Shown here one piece after another: positions 50,636 to 63,712 of a DNA stretch of 64,000 nucleotides. The stretch covers positions 35,858,522 to 35,922,521 of the forward strand of contig CM022665.1 of NCBI GenBank assembly GCA_012295275.1. Direction: 5' to 3'. The notes under the pieces are model-generated. The model had not been told where the DNA came from, did not search any database, and saw only the letters and a list, made by a program, of their open reading frames with translations. This DNA comes from Chrysomallon squamiferum. Its lineage: Eukaryota; Mollusca; Gastropoda; Neomphalida; Peltospiridae. Every line of letters starts with the position of its first letter. Position 1 is the first letter of the stretch. The position numbers and the translations under genes are program-made.

Positions 50636-50855
50636 CTGGCAGTACGAACTGGCTCAAAATATAATGTTCTTTCGTCTTCATTATTCATAAATACAATGAA
50701 TATTTCAGTAAAACAAATACATAATTGATTTATATAAAGCAAGCATATTTGATGGGGTTTTATTTTTTATATATCTATTGGACCGAATAACATCCACAAC
50801 AGCAACAAAAATACATTTATCTTCGGCAGTTTTAACAAGAAAAATAAAAACGTAT
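50602..50855 (+). repeat. AAAT array and dispersed repeat, copy 2
   Basis: An AAAT array (50602-50634) is followed by GAACTGGCTCAAAATA, and about 180 bases later by CAGTTTTAACAAGAAAAATA and AAAACG, in the same order and orientation as copy 1. Confidence 0.5.
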
Positions 50856-51075
50856 TCTTTATGTAGATGACAAAGGCCGAATTATTCAGTCAAAGAAAGA
50901 GTTAGCATCGATTACATACATTATCGATTCGAACTGAGTGTTGTCCGTAACGATTGCATAATATAAATAGCTTGAGAATTTCAGAAACAGTTCTATATCA
51001 ATAACGTTACTTGTATTATTAATGAACATAATAATAAACCTCTTCAAATTTCTCATCAGCAGATCATTATATTGA

Positions 51076-52140
<1,065 letters not shown>

Positions 52141-52142
52141 TT

Positions 52143-52146
<4 letters not shown>

Positions 52147-52177
<31 letters not shown>

Positions 52178-52181
52178 TATT

Positions 52182-52219
<38 letters not shown>

Positions 52220-52229
52220 TCTTATTATT
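52147..52229. repeat. (TAA)n(TCA)n array
   Basis: TAA units to about 52176 and then about 50 bp of TCA/ATC. Confidence 0.95.
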
Positions 52230-52284
52230 ATAATTATCGTTGTTGTAGAAGTAGTTAAATGCGAAACTGACTTGTCCTGACCTC

Positions 52285-52478
52285 GTCATATTCAAGATGC
52301 GGGGTCAACAACCGCTGGTTGATTTTTTTTTTTCGTACGTTGCTTTTCTTCTTCTTTTTTATTACTATTATTTTTTTTTTTTATGTTAATTAATATGTTA
52401 AGTTGTCTCCCTTGATTTTGCAGTCGTTTATTTTTATCATCGAGTTGTTGATTTGTGTTTACGCAGCTGTACGTAAAG
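52285..52478 (+). promoter_or_regulatory. Probable sulfurtransferase promoter and 5' untranslated exon
   Basis: A YY1-like CAAGATGCGGGG (52293-52304) begins a CpG-containing block that ends in a strong donor, ACGTAAAG|GTGAGT (after 52478). The next plausible acceptor in the same direction, TTTTTAAAG (ending 54754), lies six bases before the start codon of the sulfurtransferase. This gives a non-coding first exon with an intron of about 2.3 kb. Only the splice signals and motif support it. Confidence 0.45.
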
Positions 52479-53134
52479 GTGAGTTTTACAGGCACTCGAA
52501 ACAAACAAATAGTAACAAATAAAAATGTTGTTCGTTAGAGAGATGTTTTGCTATCTGTATTTTGACAGTATTTGTTTTATTTTTAATTCAACATGTTTAC
52601 ATTTTCTTTCAGCTTTTAGTAATTACGATTAATTATTAATTTTTCATACTGTACAGGCTACAGTGTAGTGTAATTTGAAAAGTAATGTGTTAAATTAATT
52701 CACATTTTGTTGTTAGAAATATTTCCGAAAATGAATTACATAATTTATTTTATTATTATTATTATTATTTAATATATATATATTTGTTTTTTACATTAGT
52801 AATTTCTGAATGATACGATTTTCCCATGACACATCAAAAATGTTATAGAACACTTAATATGAAATGTGGAGTTAAGACCTTTTTTTTTTTTTTAAGTTAA
52901 GTTTTGCATTAAAATTAAAGAAGAAAGAATAACAGGAAAAAGTGTTTTTATATATCAGTATTTACCAAATTTAATCAAACGTGTTGCATTAATATAATTG
53001 TCAATTTTAAAAAACAGGCACTTAAAATTTGTGTTATGTGGATTGCAGCAATTACTAATTTAATGTTTATGGCCATCAAAAACTCATTTAAAATCAAATA
53101 AAAATTGGAAAATAAGAAAAGTTGCTAGTATGTG

Positions 53135-53166
<32 letters not shown>

Positions 53167-54484
53167 AAATAAAATAATATATATATTATTAATTCATTTA
53201 AAACTCTTTTATATCAGCATATTTCATCAGTTACTGTTGTATTAATATATATTCAAATACCAAACAACTAAAAAATATAGAACTGTGTGTGTGTTTGTGA
53301 CTGTATAAGATATGTATATTTTCTTGAAATCAAGAAATTATTTATTTATGCAGTCAGTATTTTATTTATCAGTTGTTGTAACTAACATGCTTCATACATA
53401 ACTTCAGTATGAATATCCTTGCAAGTTCTAGGAGATGAAATTAGCTGCTGCCACATGATGGGCTGAACTTTCCTGATTAGCAGCAAATGATCTTAGATAA
53501 ATCAGTGTTGGGACATTGGTTTGAATGAACACTGAACAAAATGAAAGAAAAATAGGAAATGTAATGGATGCACTGAAGAGAATCCTCAACTGTTTGTTCA
53601 TTTCTGCATCCTGACATTCTGAATAAATTATTGCCAAGTTTATAATTATTTATATCAGCAAAAGATACAATTGTCATCATCATTATCATCATCATAATTA
53701 TAAGTATCATCATCATCATTATTATTATTATTACTATTATTATCATTATTATCATTATATTTTTTTATCACTATTATTACTGTTATTATTATTATTACTA
53801 TTACTGTTATTATAGTTATTATTATTACTATCATGATCATCTATATTATTATTTTTATTCAGATAATATTTACATATTTTCTGAGTTAAAACTGTAACTG
53901 CTGAGTCACTGAGGATGGCTGTGGGCTGACTGGTGCTGCATTAATTCCACGAAATGCTCTGAGCCTGTCCTTTCATGTACGCAGTGTGTGTACACTTCAC
54001 ACTACATTCACATTGCTTGCACTAATAAGCTTGACCTACTTGAAATTATCATAGTATTTCATATGTATTTGAGTATATGTTTTTGTGTATAGTGTGTGTT
54101 AATGTATTTATGTATGAATATAAGTAAGTATCGGTGTGTGTTGGTGTGCATGAATATATGTATATATGAGTGTTCTTATGTGTGTGTGGGTTTATTTTTG
54201 TATGCATGCTGAAACAGTTGAAATCTATCACATATAACACTATTTGAAAAAACTAAAAATCAAGATTTAAAAAAATAAGAAGAAATTATGATTTTGTAAT
54301 CACCCAAGCAGTAAAACAATATCCTATTCTTGTATGTAAATACCCACATTACTGTTTAACAAGCAGCTTGTCTCAGACATCATTGTCAAATATGAGTTAA
54401 AAACCACTGATATCTTTGATTAAAACAAAATAGTAGATTGGAATCTGTATCAATGCGGTTAGTTATATTTATGACAGTTTCTTT
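52479..54484. other. Predicted 5' untranslated intron and spacer
   Basis: AT-rich with an A run (53142-53164) and an ATT/ATC-rich tract (53676-53840). A non-repetitive patch at 53880-54040 and another at 53400-53640 have no recognisable gene. Confidence 0.45.
53676..53840. repeat. Imperfect (ATT/ATC)n tract
   Basis: Mixed ATT, ATC and ACT trinucleotides. Antisense frames read as Ile/Met- or Asn/Asp-rich low-complexity protein and are not genes. Confidence 0.9.
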
Positions 54485-54556
54485 AAAATAAAATAAAATA
54501 AAATAAAATAAAATAAAATAAAATAAAATAAAATAAAATAAAATAAAATAAAATAA
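54485..54556. repeat. (AAAAT)n microsatellite
   Basis: About 14 uninterrupted pentanucleotide units ending in AAAT units. Confidence 0.95.
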
Positions 54557-54760
54557 ATAAATAGTTAAATAAATAATTGAAAAGGGTGAAAAATATTCAG
54601 GAATATGTCATTATCAAAGAATAAATAATTATATTAGACCATTTATTCATACTTTCACTTGTACACTATATAAGAAATATTCTTAAGGTGAATAACCTGA
54701 AAATATAAAGCACTATCTTTAAGTTCAAACAGGTATAATTGTGTCTTTTTAAAGGCAAAA

Positions 54761-57147
54761 ATGTCAGCGAATCCAGGCTTTCTTGTTTCATGTCAATGGC
54801 TGAAGAATGAGCTTGACAAAGGATCACCAAAATCACTTATAGTGCTGGATGTGTCCTGGGACAAGGAAAAAAACTGTCAGGATGACTACACTAAGTAAGT
54901 CAAGTGTGACAACTTTTGTCAGTGTATAAATATCCTTGACTGTTAGTGGATAAACCTCAATGAACAGCATATTGCAAATAACTGTATTTAGTTTCACACC
55001 AGCTTGTTAATATACCAGTTTAGTTTAGACTGGTGTATTATTAATATTCAGCTTTGTTTAAATTGGTTTATTATTAATATTCAGTTTAATTTAGATTGGT
55101 ATATTATTAATGTTCAATTCAGTTTAGTTTGGTATATTATAAATATTCAGTTTAGTTTAATATGTCATTATTATTTCTGTTTCCTTTAGCACATTATTAA
55201 TATATCAGTTTAGTTCATAGAAGAGTATAAATATTCAGTATAGGTACATAATTAATCTTACTTTACTTTATTATTTTAATAGTTTAGTTCAGTGTATCAT
55301 ATTATTTAGCTCTAGTTAGTGTTTATTTCTTTTAGAATTTAATGCAGATCAACAATATTTTCTTTGACAAATAAATGTTATTGACTTTACATAGAATATA
55401 TATATTTGTGTATTTACTTGGTCTTTGGACACACACACACTTACTTTGATTTTTGCAGCGTCCTTTTCATAAATCCCATTCATTCACTGACCATGTGAAA
55501 TAAATTCTGTAATAACACATATTTCAAAAGAACACTTTTCATTCATATTTACACAGTTACATGATATTTCATGGAACAAGGTCAGTATTATGTTAATTAG
55601 GTTTTTCACTAGAAAATGCCACTAGAAAAGCATAAAGAACAAGAATGTTGCCAGTGTTCAAAACTATCAATTTTTTATTTAATTTTTTTATATATTTTTT
55701 TTAGGCATGAATGATTAAAATAAAAGTAGTTTTGATTAATTACATAATACTGCTACAAGCTGAGGCTTCTGTGACAGCTTGGTACTCTAATATTTCTGAT
55801 TAAACCCAAAGCAACACTTGTTTTTCCCGAAAAGAACACACACACGCACACATTTGTGTAAAAGCTAAATAAATCCACAAATAGTGTCAAAGCACATTCA
55901 TTTATATACAATTGAATATTTTTAAAATAAAAATAAAATTTACATATTTCCATCCCATTGAAGACTTCCACAGCGACAATAATAGTTATACTTCACATAA
56001 TCATGGAAACAATAACAAACTGTTAATACAGAAAAGTGGAATTTAATAAACAAATACCAAAAGATGTTTATCTTTTTTGAATCAGATACAAACTTTTTAA
56101 AATGTTTTTTTTGTTTTATGTGAAGTGATTATTTATTTGCACTAATTATTCTATTTACATTAGAGATAAAACAAATTCAGTTAGCTAAGATAAATGAAAA
56201 AATATTGATATGACTAACTGATGCACCAGAAATATTATTATCTTTCTTGTTTTTAATTTCATTGAATATTTTTTTTTAGCGTCCAGCATAATTTCCAATC
56301 ATCAAAGTTTCATATTTACACTACCTCATCCCAAAGCAAAGCAGAGAACGTATGACTCACTCTCATGCAAATGCAACAATTGCAGGTGTAAGAGACAAAG
56401 TGTTATATCAAAAGACAACAATATTACACTTCTGCCTTCTGGCATATAAAACGTTTAAAACAAATAATATAAAATATATGGCTACTGTTCTATAGATTTC
56501 GCATGTTTCGTCTCTCAGATTATGTCCTATGGAATAAAAAAAAAAAAAAAAATTATATGCATTATTCAGCAAACAGTAGTTTGAATATAAAAATGTCAGG
56601 CCCTGTTCAAACTAAATTCAGTATGCAATTTGCTTTATTTAGATGTATACGTTTAGTATGAGAGGACAGTAGTTTGGGAGCAACATATGTTTGTGTCACC
56701 GACTTGAAGGTTAGAAAAATTAATATTCCAGCTTTTGCATATTATTTTATGGATTTGCAATGAATAAGAGAAACTTTTGATAATCATTTCTTTGTCATTG
56801 CTTTATCTATGTGATATTTCATATTTATTAAGGTTATTAGCCATATTATAATAGAAAAATTGAGAATGGATTTTGAATGACAATGTTGAGCCTGTTACAA
56901 TAAAGAAAAATTATGTTTTTATACTGGTGCAAAAGAATAATACATGTTATGCATTCACTAACATTAATTAGGTGTGCAATATGTTTTCGTGCAGGAATTT
57001 TTTTCTTGAATATCAATATATGCCATTAAGCTTGGGCAGTTTTTAGAAACACACATCAATATTATGTTTGTTAATTACAATCAATACTGTTATGATTAGA
57101 AAATTCTGTTGAAAAATTGTTAAAAGTCTTTTCAGACTAAAATAAAG

Positions 57148-57190
<43 letters not shown>

Positions 57191-60100
57191 AATGATAAAA
57201 AAACCTTATAATTTCTCTATGGAAATATGAAGATCAAAAACAACAGACACACATCAGTATGGAAAGCTTTGAAATGCAATTTAACCATGAATTTTTTAGG
57301 GATAACATTGTTGTTCTAAAAGATAAAAATGGCTTTGTTGTTTTATGGGTTTTGGGGTTTTTTTTTTGTTTGCGTTTTTAACGTTTGGCAGTCTAAAATA
57401 TATAACATCTGTTTTGGATTTTTTTTTTTTTTCTTCAATGTTATGGTTGCTATTAGGATATGATTGCTTGGTTAAGGGGATGTATGATAATATCTCTTGC
57501 AGGAGTTATGGGTGACTTGTTTTGTCCAAAGCGTTTTGTTTTTGTTTACCAAAGGTTCACCCTGACAAAAGTAACCACATTGATTGTCAGTTAGTGTTAA
57601 CATAATTAAAGAGAGTGCTTTCACTACCATTATTATGTTATCAGAAAACTAAATACCCAGTTTTCATGTAAATTATCTTGTTTTTATTCCAACAAAATTA
57701 GAATTTTTTCTTTTTCTGCCATGTGATGCAATATTAAAACTATTTGAAATACAGTATTTGTGTTCAGCTTCCATAAGGTTTCTGGTTATATGTAAATGAT
57801 AGTATACTACACTGATGACACTGATGATATAGAGCAGTTTTGATGTCATACTGCCATAAATGTAAAAACTTTATGTTATATTTTTTTATTTAAAAAATAG
57901 CAGACATTACAACTGTTTTTTTACTGGGGTTTTCTTATTTAAAAAAATTTACAATGGATAAATTTATAATATTACATATATAATATATATAAAACATGAA
58001 CAGATTATATTTTTAAGAATGATGGATGTTATTTTATTTTATATATATATGTATATATATATATATATTTTATTTTATTTTACAGACAGCACATCCCAGG
58101 AGCAAAATATTTTAACATTTTGGATGCAGAACATACAGATAGGTTTCCTCGAAATCTTCCCAAGAAAGAAGTGTTTGAAAATAAGGCCAGAGCAGCTGGT
58201 ATCAGCCAGGATGCCCATGTTGTTGTTTACAGTGAATCGAATGCTTGTGGATGGTACATGTCTGCTAGAGGCTGGTGGACATTTAAAGTATATAAAAATC
58301 AGATCTTCTTGCCTATATATTTAATGACCTGTTGTAGAAACAGCCTTTTCTTGCAATCATTTATTATATATTAATGATCATTAGGATCAAAACATAAATA
58401 AATTATCTGTTATAAGGGCATATGAGAATTTAATATTTGTTATAATATTTTATAAGTCATTGTGTTTTAAGCTACAGGTTTTTAAAATTCTTTTGGGATG
58501 CATAGTCATCTACTAATTAAATTCTGCATTTAAGTTGTATTAAAAGCTCTGAGAAATGTTTGTTGCTTTTGATCGCTTTTGTTTTTCAATTTTTCCTATA
58601 TCCCAATCCAGTTTGGATGTAAATTCAGATTATTTTCATTTATGAGTTTTTTTTAGTTTCCCTAAGAAATCAAATACAGTGTTTTGTTATTTTTTGACCG
58701 TTTCCCAAAAGTTAAATATGCATCCTTTCTTTTCCTTACTCTTATGACTTTAATGTTTTCAGATATTTGGTCATGAAAATGTTTCTGTATTGGATGGTGG
58801 TCTGGCCAAATGGAAGTCTTGTAACTATATGCTGACTGATAAAATAACTCCAGCACATGAGGTAAATTGTCCCTGGCAACTTTAGATTTTGATCTTTGAT
58901 TAAAACACAATAGATCAGATAGAAATAGAGATAAACTAATACTTTGAAAACCATGGTTATTCATTACTTTTTTTTTTACTTTTCTGATACCTATATTATT
59001 ATTACTATTACTGTTTTTGTTATTATTATTATTATTATTATTAATCATTTAAGTGCATCAGCAATCCATTTCTGTAATAACATATATTAATTAAAAACAT
59101 AGCTTTCAGAAATAAGTTAATTTCTAGAAAGCAATTTTATTTAACTTTTCAGTTTTTGTGTTTCTACAGCCAGGAAAATTCAAAGCTATCTGGGATGGCA
59201 CTCTCTACAGAAGCTATGAAGAAGTGTTAAACAATCTGAAGACCAAAAAGTTCCAAGTGGTTGACTGCAGAGGTGCTGCCCTTTTTAAAGGAGAAAAAGG
59301 TTTGTCCAGATTTTGTCAGAGTTTTTTCAAATACCATAAAAGGGCTGCTTTACAAGCTACTGGTTTTAGTGAATATATTTTAGAGTGATTTTCATTTTTA
59401 AAAAATGATTTTTCTAAATATTTAGAGCTGTTTATACAAAAATTACTTAAATCTTGAAAATCATTTGTTAATTTAAAACACTATTAATTTGTAGATTCTC
59501 TTGGACACTTAGAAGGTGCGTTCAATATCCCTCTGGCAAATGTAGTGGATCAAGACAAAATTCAGCTCAAGTCTGTGGAAGAACTGAAAGATGGTAAGAT
59601 TCATATATTCTTCTCTTCTGTAGTTGTTAAACTGTATCTGAATCAGAATGTTATATAACTTTATTTGGTAAAAATATAATACAAATTGAAATGCAATTAA
59701 TCAATAAATATTTTATTTTATTTTACAGTTTTTTGTAAAGCTGGTGTGGAGTTGAATAAACCAACAATTTTCCACTGCTTTGCTGGATTGGCATCCTGTG
59801 GTGTTGCTATGGCAGCCATGCTGTGTGGATGCAAAGATGTTGGAATATACTATGTATGTATATAATACTTAACTAAGCAACATTTTTTTTTTTTTTTCCC
59901 CACTAAATATTTCATAAAAATTTAAAAGTATTGTTACATTTGATTCTTAATCCATCAATGAAATGTATTATTAAATAATAAACAACAAAAGATATCTGTA
60001 ATTCATAAACTAGCATCAAAGAAATAAGTAAAACTGTTTTAAAAAACTAAAACCTGATATTTCTTACAGAATTTATGTTTTTCCATTTTGTATTTGCAAA

Positions 60101-60960
60101 TAATTTAAATAAAACCATTTTATATAACAAACACTGGAATATAAATAACGGAACATTCTGATACAAAATAAAACAAAAATTTTCAAAAAGAAGCTAAACA
60201 TTGCTGAATCTATGTAGTGTTTAATTGTGGCCCTGTGAACTAAGCAAATGGCAGTTTCAATTAGTTTTTGTCTTTCCTTTGTGTGATTTCAGTTTCTGTC
60301 AGTGACTGTTAGGCCATTTTATTTCACTCAGGATATTATCATGTTCTGATACACCCCTCTGCATTGTATTCTAGACAGACTGTTTTGGCGAAAGGGAGAA
60401 AAGCTCTCCATGATATGTGGCCCTTTGTTTTTCTAATCTATCCTAATCATTAAGCTTGGACACAGATGCCATCACTTTCTTCAATCCTGCTTAACTGACT
60501 CTAATCAGTATATTAATTTTAATTATTGGGATAGATTAGGAATTGGGGATCTTGCATTATACACGGTTTATGTTGGGAATAACCTCAATTCAGTACTGTA
60601 TAAAATGTCCTAAGTTAAAATGTGTTTTAGTATTGTCTCTCCAGCTTCTTCTAATATCAAATGTATCATTAGTATTGAAATTATTAAATAACAATAAGGG
60701 TGATATCAAAATCTGCTCTGAGCAGTTTATGTATACCAAACATCCAAATAGTTTATATGACTGTAAATATGTTTATTGTCTACTTTATAGTGAAATAAAA
60801 ACTAAAATTTAAAAAAAATAATAAAATAAAAAATATTATATGTATTGTGTTGGAAAGGCATCTGGCATTTAAACAAATTAATATAACAGTCTTTTGTTTT
60901 TGTTTGCAGGGTGGATATGCTGAGCTGAAAAATCAGGCTCCACATCTCCTTATCAAATGA
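54761..60960 (+). CDS. MPST: 3-mercaptopyruvate/thiosulfate sulfurtransferase family protein
   Basis: Seven coding exons, 54761-54894, 58086-58287, 58763-58861, 59170-59299, 59495-59593, 59729-59853 and 60910-60960, all with GT-AG borders and matching phase, give 279 aa (human MPST is 297). It has the two-rhodanese-domain layout: an N-terminal domain (about 5-140) with LVSCQWL, QHIPGAKYFNI (His47) and VSVLDGGLAKW, then a C-terminal domain (about 150-279) with FQVVDCRG (Arg179) and the catalytic Cys238. The family moves sulfur from mercaptopyruvate or thiosulfate to thiols or cyanide and feeds H2S/persulfide and tRNA-thiolation pathways. No targeting peptide is seen, so cytosolic location is likely. 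The loop after Cys238 reads FAGLA instead of the usual GSGVT (MPST) or RKGVT (rhodanese), and Lys185 replaces the second substrate Arg. Substrate, and even activity, is therefore open. Confidence 0.9.
55004..55330. repeat. Intronic minisatellite
   Basis: About seven diverged units of roughly 35-40 bp with the pattern CAGTTTAGTTTAGATTGGTA followed by TATTATTAATATT, in intron 1 of the sulfurtransferase gene. The 61-codon frame across it is a repeat artefact. Confidence 0.85.
55331..58085. other. Sulfurtransferase intron 1, remaining part
   Basis: AT-rich intron sequence with an A run near 56530-56550 and a TA array at 57152-57188. No nested gene or element recognised. Confidence 0.6.
57152..57188. 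repeat. (TA)n microsatellite
   Basis: About 18 uninterrupted TA units in intron 1 of the sulfurtransferase gene. Confidence 0.94.
59854..60909 (+). other. Sulfurtransferase last intron
   Basis: 1056 bp between a GTATGT donor and a TTTGCAG acceptor. The 89-codon frame at 60543-60812 has no domain and lies wholly inside the intron. Confidence 0.7.
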
Positions 60961-61590
60961 ATCCTGTCTCAGAACATGTGTCACATATTGTAGACACTTA
61001 ATTATTGGTTTTTAATTTATTATTACCATAATGGTGTATGTGGGCATTTTTACAGTTATATTTTGAAGACTTTCAATAATACCGTTTATCCCTTCAAACA
61101 AATGTCACTTTTTTTGTTGGCTTTTACAGGGTATTTACATCAGTTTTAAAAATATACTTTTAACATATTTCCTTCATTGTTCCAAAATATAATTAAATAA
61201 GCCAAAATAGCAAACAAAATGGAAGCAGTTTGTGAAGTAGGTTTATAAATGTATGAATATTTAATAATAATATGAGCATAATAATTACCTATTTGAACAT
61301 AACATTATTTTATAACATAAAATTATTTGGAAATGATTCATTAAAAACGATTACTGCTCCAATTTGTTTTGCAGGAAGTATATAATTATTTAATTGTTGA
61401 AATGCAAACAATTATTCATTTAGTATAGAAATTTGTTTACTCCCATTTTAAATGTTTCCATTTTGAGCTTTTGAATTTTCTAATATTTGATATGTATCCA
61501 GCTTTTATGTTACTGAACGAGAGCAACAAAAATTAAAGAAAAGAAACAGATGATGTATGTAGTTACAGATTATTTGTAGAAGAATCTCTG

Positions 61591-61596
61591 AATAAA
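61591..61596 (+). terminator. Candidate poly-A signal of the sulfurtransferase gene
   Basis: AATAAA about 630 bases beyond the stop codon. It is the first exact hexamer I noticed downstream in sense orientation. AT richness makes chance hits likely. Confidence 0.4.
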
Positions 61597-61599
61597 GAA

Positions 61600-62396
61600 C
61601 ACTCAATAGTTTACAAGACAGTTACTTTTATTTAATATAAATAATTATAAATTATATTCCTTATGATATTTTTTTAAGAAAAAAATCAGATATAGTTACT
61701 GTTCTTGTTTCTTCCAAACAGCCATTTCTTTTAAAGAAGATATTTGTCTTTTTGTTATTTTTCATTCATTTGAAATAGTTGTATTGCTTACAATAAAAAT
61801 AAAATAAAAATTTGTTTATCTTGGTGTTAATATTATTTATTTTTATTTCACATTGAAAATGCTTTAAATGTTCACCTTGTATTTTTTCTGAGAATAAACA
61901 TAGAATTCTGTTAACAGAGACCTTTTATGGTATTTGCTAATTTCCACACATGGATAAAATTTTCTTGAAGAAGTCGCTAAGTGAACCAATAGTTAAAATA
62001 GATTGGTAGTTACAGAGTATATAAATAATAAAATAATATATGCTTTATTGATAAATAGAGTTTCAAATTTTTCAACATCCACAAAATATTTTTTGTTTAT
62101 TGTATCATATTGTATCAGCAATTACATAATCTGTAATAAATTTGTTATTTGGTATAAATTATTTTATCATTTCTTTTGATTCTTTAATGGTTTTGCCAAA
62201 TTATTTAATTTATCTTTCCAAATGATAAGTAAACTAAGTTTCACTGAAATTTAATTACATAATTTTAAAATGAAATTCCTCATCATTTTTTAATATGATG
62301 ACATAAAAGTTTCCATTTACAGGAACCGTCTTACAACCAGCTTTATAAAAGTTGTGTAAAAAAACATTCCCTTGAGTGTAAGTAAGCAGTGAAAGG
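61600..62396. other. AT-rich spacer, no gene seen
   Basis: Non-coding, AT-rich sequence between the sulfurtransferase 3' end and a minisatellite. Nothing recognised. Confidence 0.55.
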
Positions 62397-62782
62397 AACC
62401 TGCTGAATAATGTACTTGAAATATTCCTTGATAATACTAATACCAAAAAGTGAATAGTAGTCCACTGCATAATATACATAAAATATTCCTAGCTGATGGA
62501 TGCAGAGTAATATACATACACATATATTCCTTGCTAGTACTAATCAAGGAACAGTAGTCCATTGAGTAATATACATAAAAATATTCCTTGCTAATTGAGG
62601 AAGAGTAGCCTAGTGAATAATATATATACATAAATATTCCTTGCTAATAATAATCGAGGAACAGTAATCTACTGATTAATATACATAAAATATTTCTTTC
62701 TTATCAGGGAAGAGTAGTCCATTAATAATAAACACAAAATATTCCTTGCTACTAATCAGTGAAGAGTAGTCCATTGAACAAT
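62397..62782. repeat. Minisatellite, about seven units
   Basis: Units of roughly 50-63 bp built from TAATATACATAAAATATTCC, then TTGCTAATACTAATC, then GAGGAAGAGTAGTCCATTGA. Copies differ by indels and point changes. The 64- and 74-codon minus-strand frames here are artefacts of the repeat. Confidence 0.9.
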
Positions 62783-63164
62783 CCATGCAGATTACCTGCT
62801 TCGTATCATCATAAATTATTATTTTGTGTATTTGTCTTCAAGTTATTAATGATTTGTTACATTAAATTTGTCATTTGATGCCAATGGGGATCGGTATGTC
62901 TCTGGAGTATACAGTGCTACCTCGACTTACAAGTTTTTCTTTGAGTGCCCCAACTTTGGATTTTTTGCTTTGAGTTGCGAGCCATAGTCCGAGTTATGAG
63001 TGAGCTTCAGATACGCCGCTATTAGTTGGTGCAATGAACAACAACATCCGCCCAGCATCCCGCGTCTCGCTCGTTTACTTCACGTGGTTACCTCACTGTG
63101 GAAGCATCTATGTTGTGTTGTGCTTGCGTTTTGTGCAGTATTTTGCCAAATTTCTGTTTTTTGG

Positions 63165-63385
63165 CCATGGATCCTAAGAAACTGAGTGCAAAGGACAGTG
63201 CTGAGAAGAAGAAGCAGATGATGTGCATTAAATTAAAACTTGAATTCATAGAAAAACATGAGCGAGATGTGCATGTAGGCGACCTGGCTAGGCAATACCG
63301 AATACAAGCGTACTACTTCTACTATATGTACCATACTGAAGCTGAAGGAGTCAATAAAGGCTGTAACTCCAGCCAAAGGCATTAA
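63165..63385 (+). pseudogene. Truncated Tigger transposase, N-terminal helix-turn-helix only
   Basis: From Met at 63165 the frame begins MDPKKLSAKDSAEKKKQMM and continues with LEFIEKHERDVHVGDLARQY, the CENP-B/pogo-type first DNA-binding helix-turn-helix of Tigger transposases. After about 45 residues similarity fades into unrelated sequence and the frame stops at 63385. The second HTH and the DDE catalytic domain are absent, so it cannot transpose on its own. An upstream in-frame Met (63098) adds non-family residues and is unlikely to be the start. Confidence 0.85.
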
Positions 63386-63505
63386 AATAATTTGTCTGAT
63401 CTCCAAGACAAATACACTTTACAATTTATTTCTTTACATTCTGTTTTGTTTTTATACAATATTTGTCATTTATAAATACATTTTTCTTATTTAAAAACAC
63501 TTTAC

Positions 63506-63572
63506 AAAAAAAAAAAAAAAAAAAAAAAAATAAATAAAAAAAATAAAAAATAAAATAAAATAAAATAAAAAA
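63506..63572. repeat. Poly-A and (AAAAT)n tract inside the Tigger element
   Basis: An A run of about 26 bases followed by AAAT/AAAAT units. Confidence 0.93.
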
Positions 63573-63712
63573 TGGGGTGGTTTTGGGGGCTGGAACTGAT
63601 TAATGGTATTTCAGTTAATTTCAGTTGGGAAAATTGATTTGATACACGAGCAAATTGAGATACGATCTCAGTCACAGAACGAATTAAACTCGTAAGTCAA
63701 GGTACCACTGTA

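Larger units (their letters stand above)
62912..63710 (+). mobile_element. Internally deleted Tigger/pogo-type DNA transposon
   Basis: The ends are inverted: the left begins CAGTGCTACCTCGACTTAC and the right, reverse-complemented, CAGTGGTACCTTGACTTAC (19 of 22 positions match over the full repeat). TA dinucleotides flank both ends (62910-62911 and 63711-63712), the expected duplication for Tc1/mariner-pogo elements. Sub-terminal sequence (GAACGAATTAAACTCGTAAG on the right) is typical of Tigger elements. At 799 bp it is far shorter than an autonomous copy of about 2.5 kb. Most of the transposase is missing and an A-rich stretch (about 63506-63572) lies in the remaining body. Confidence 0.9.

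Noticed and set aside
60543-60812. 89-codon frame downstream of sulfurtransferase exon 6
   Set aside because: It lies entirely within the last intron; exon 7 restores the family C-terminus and the phase fits.
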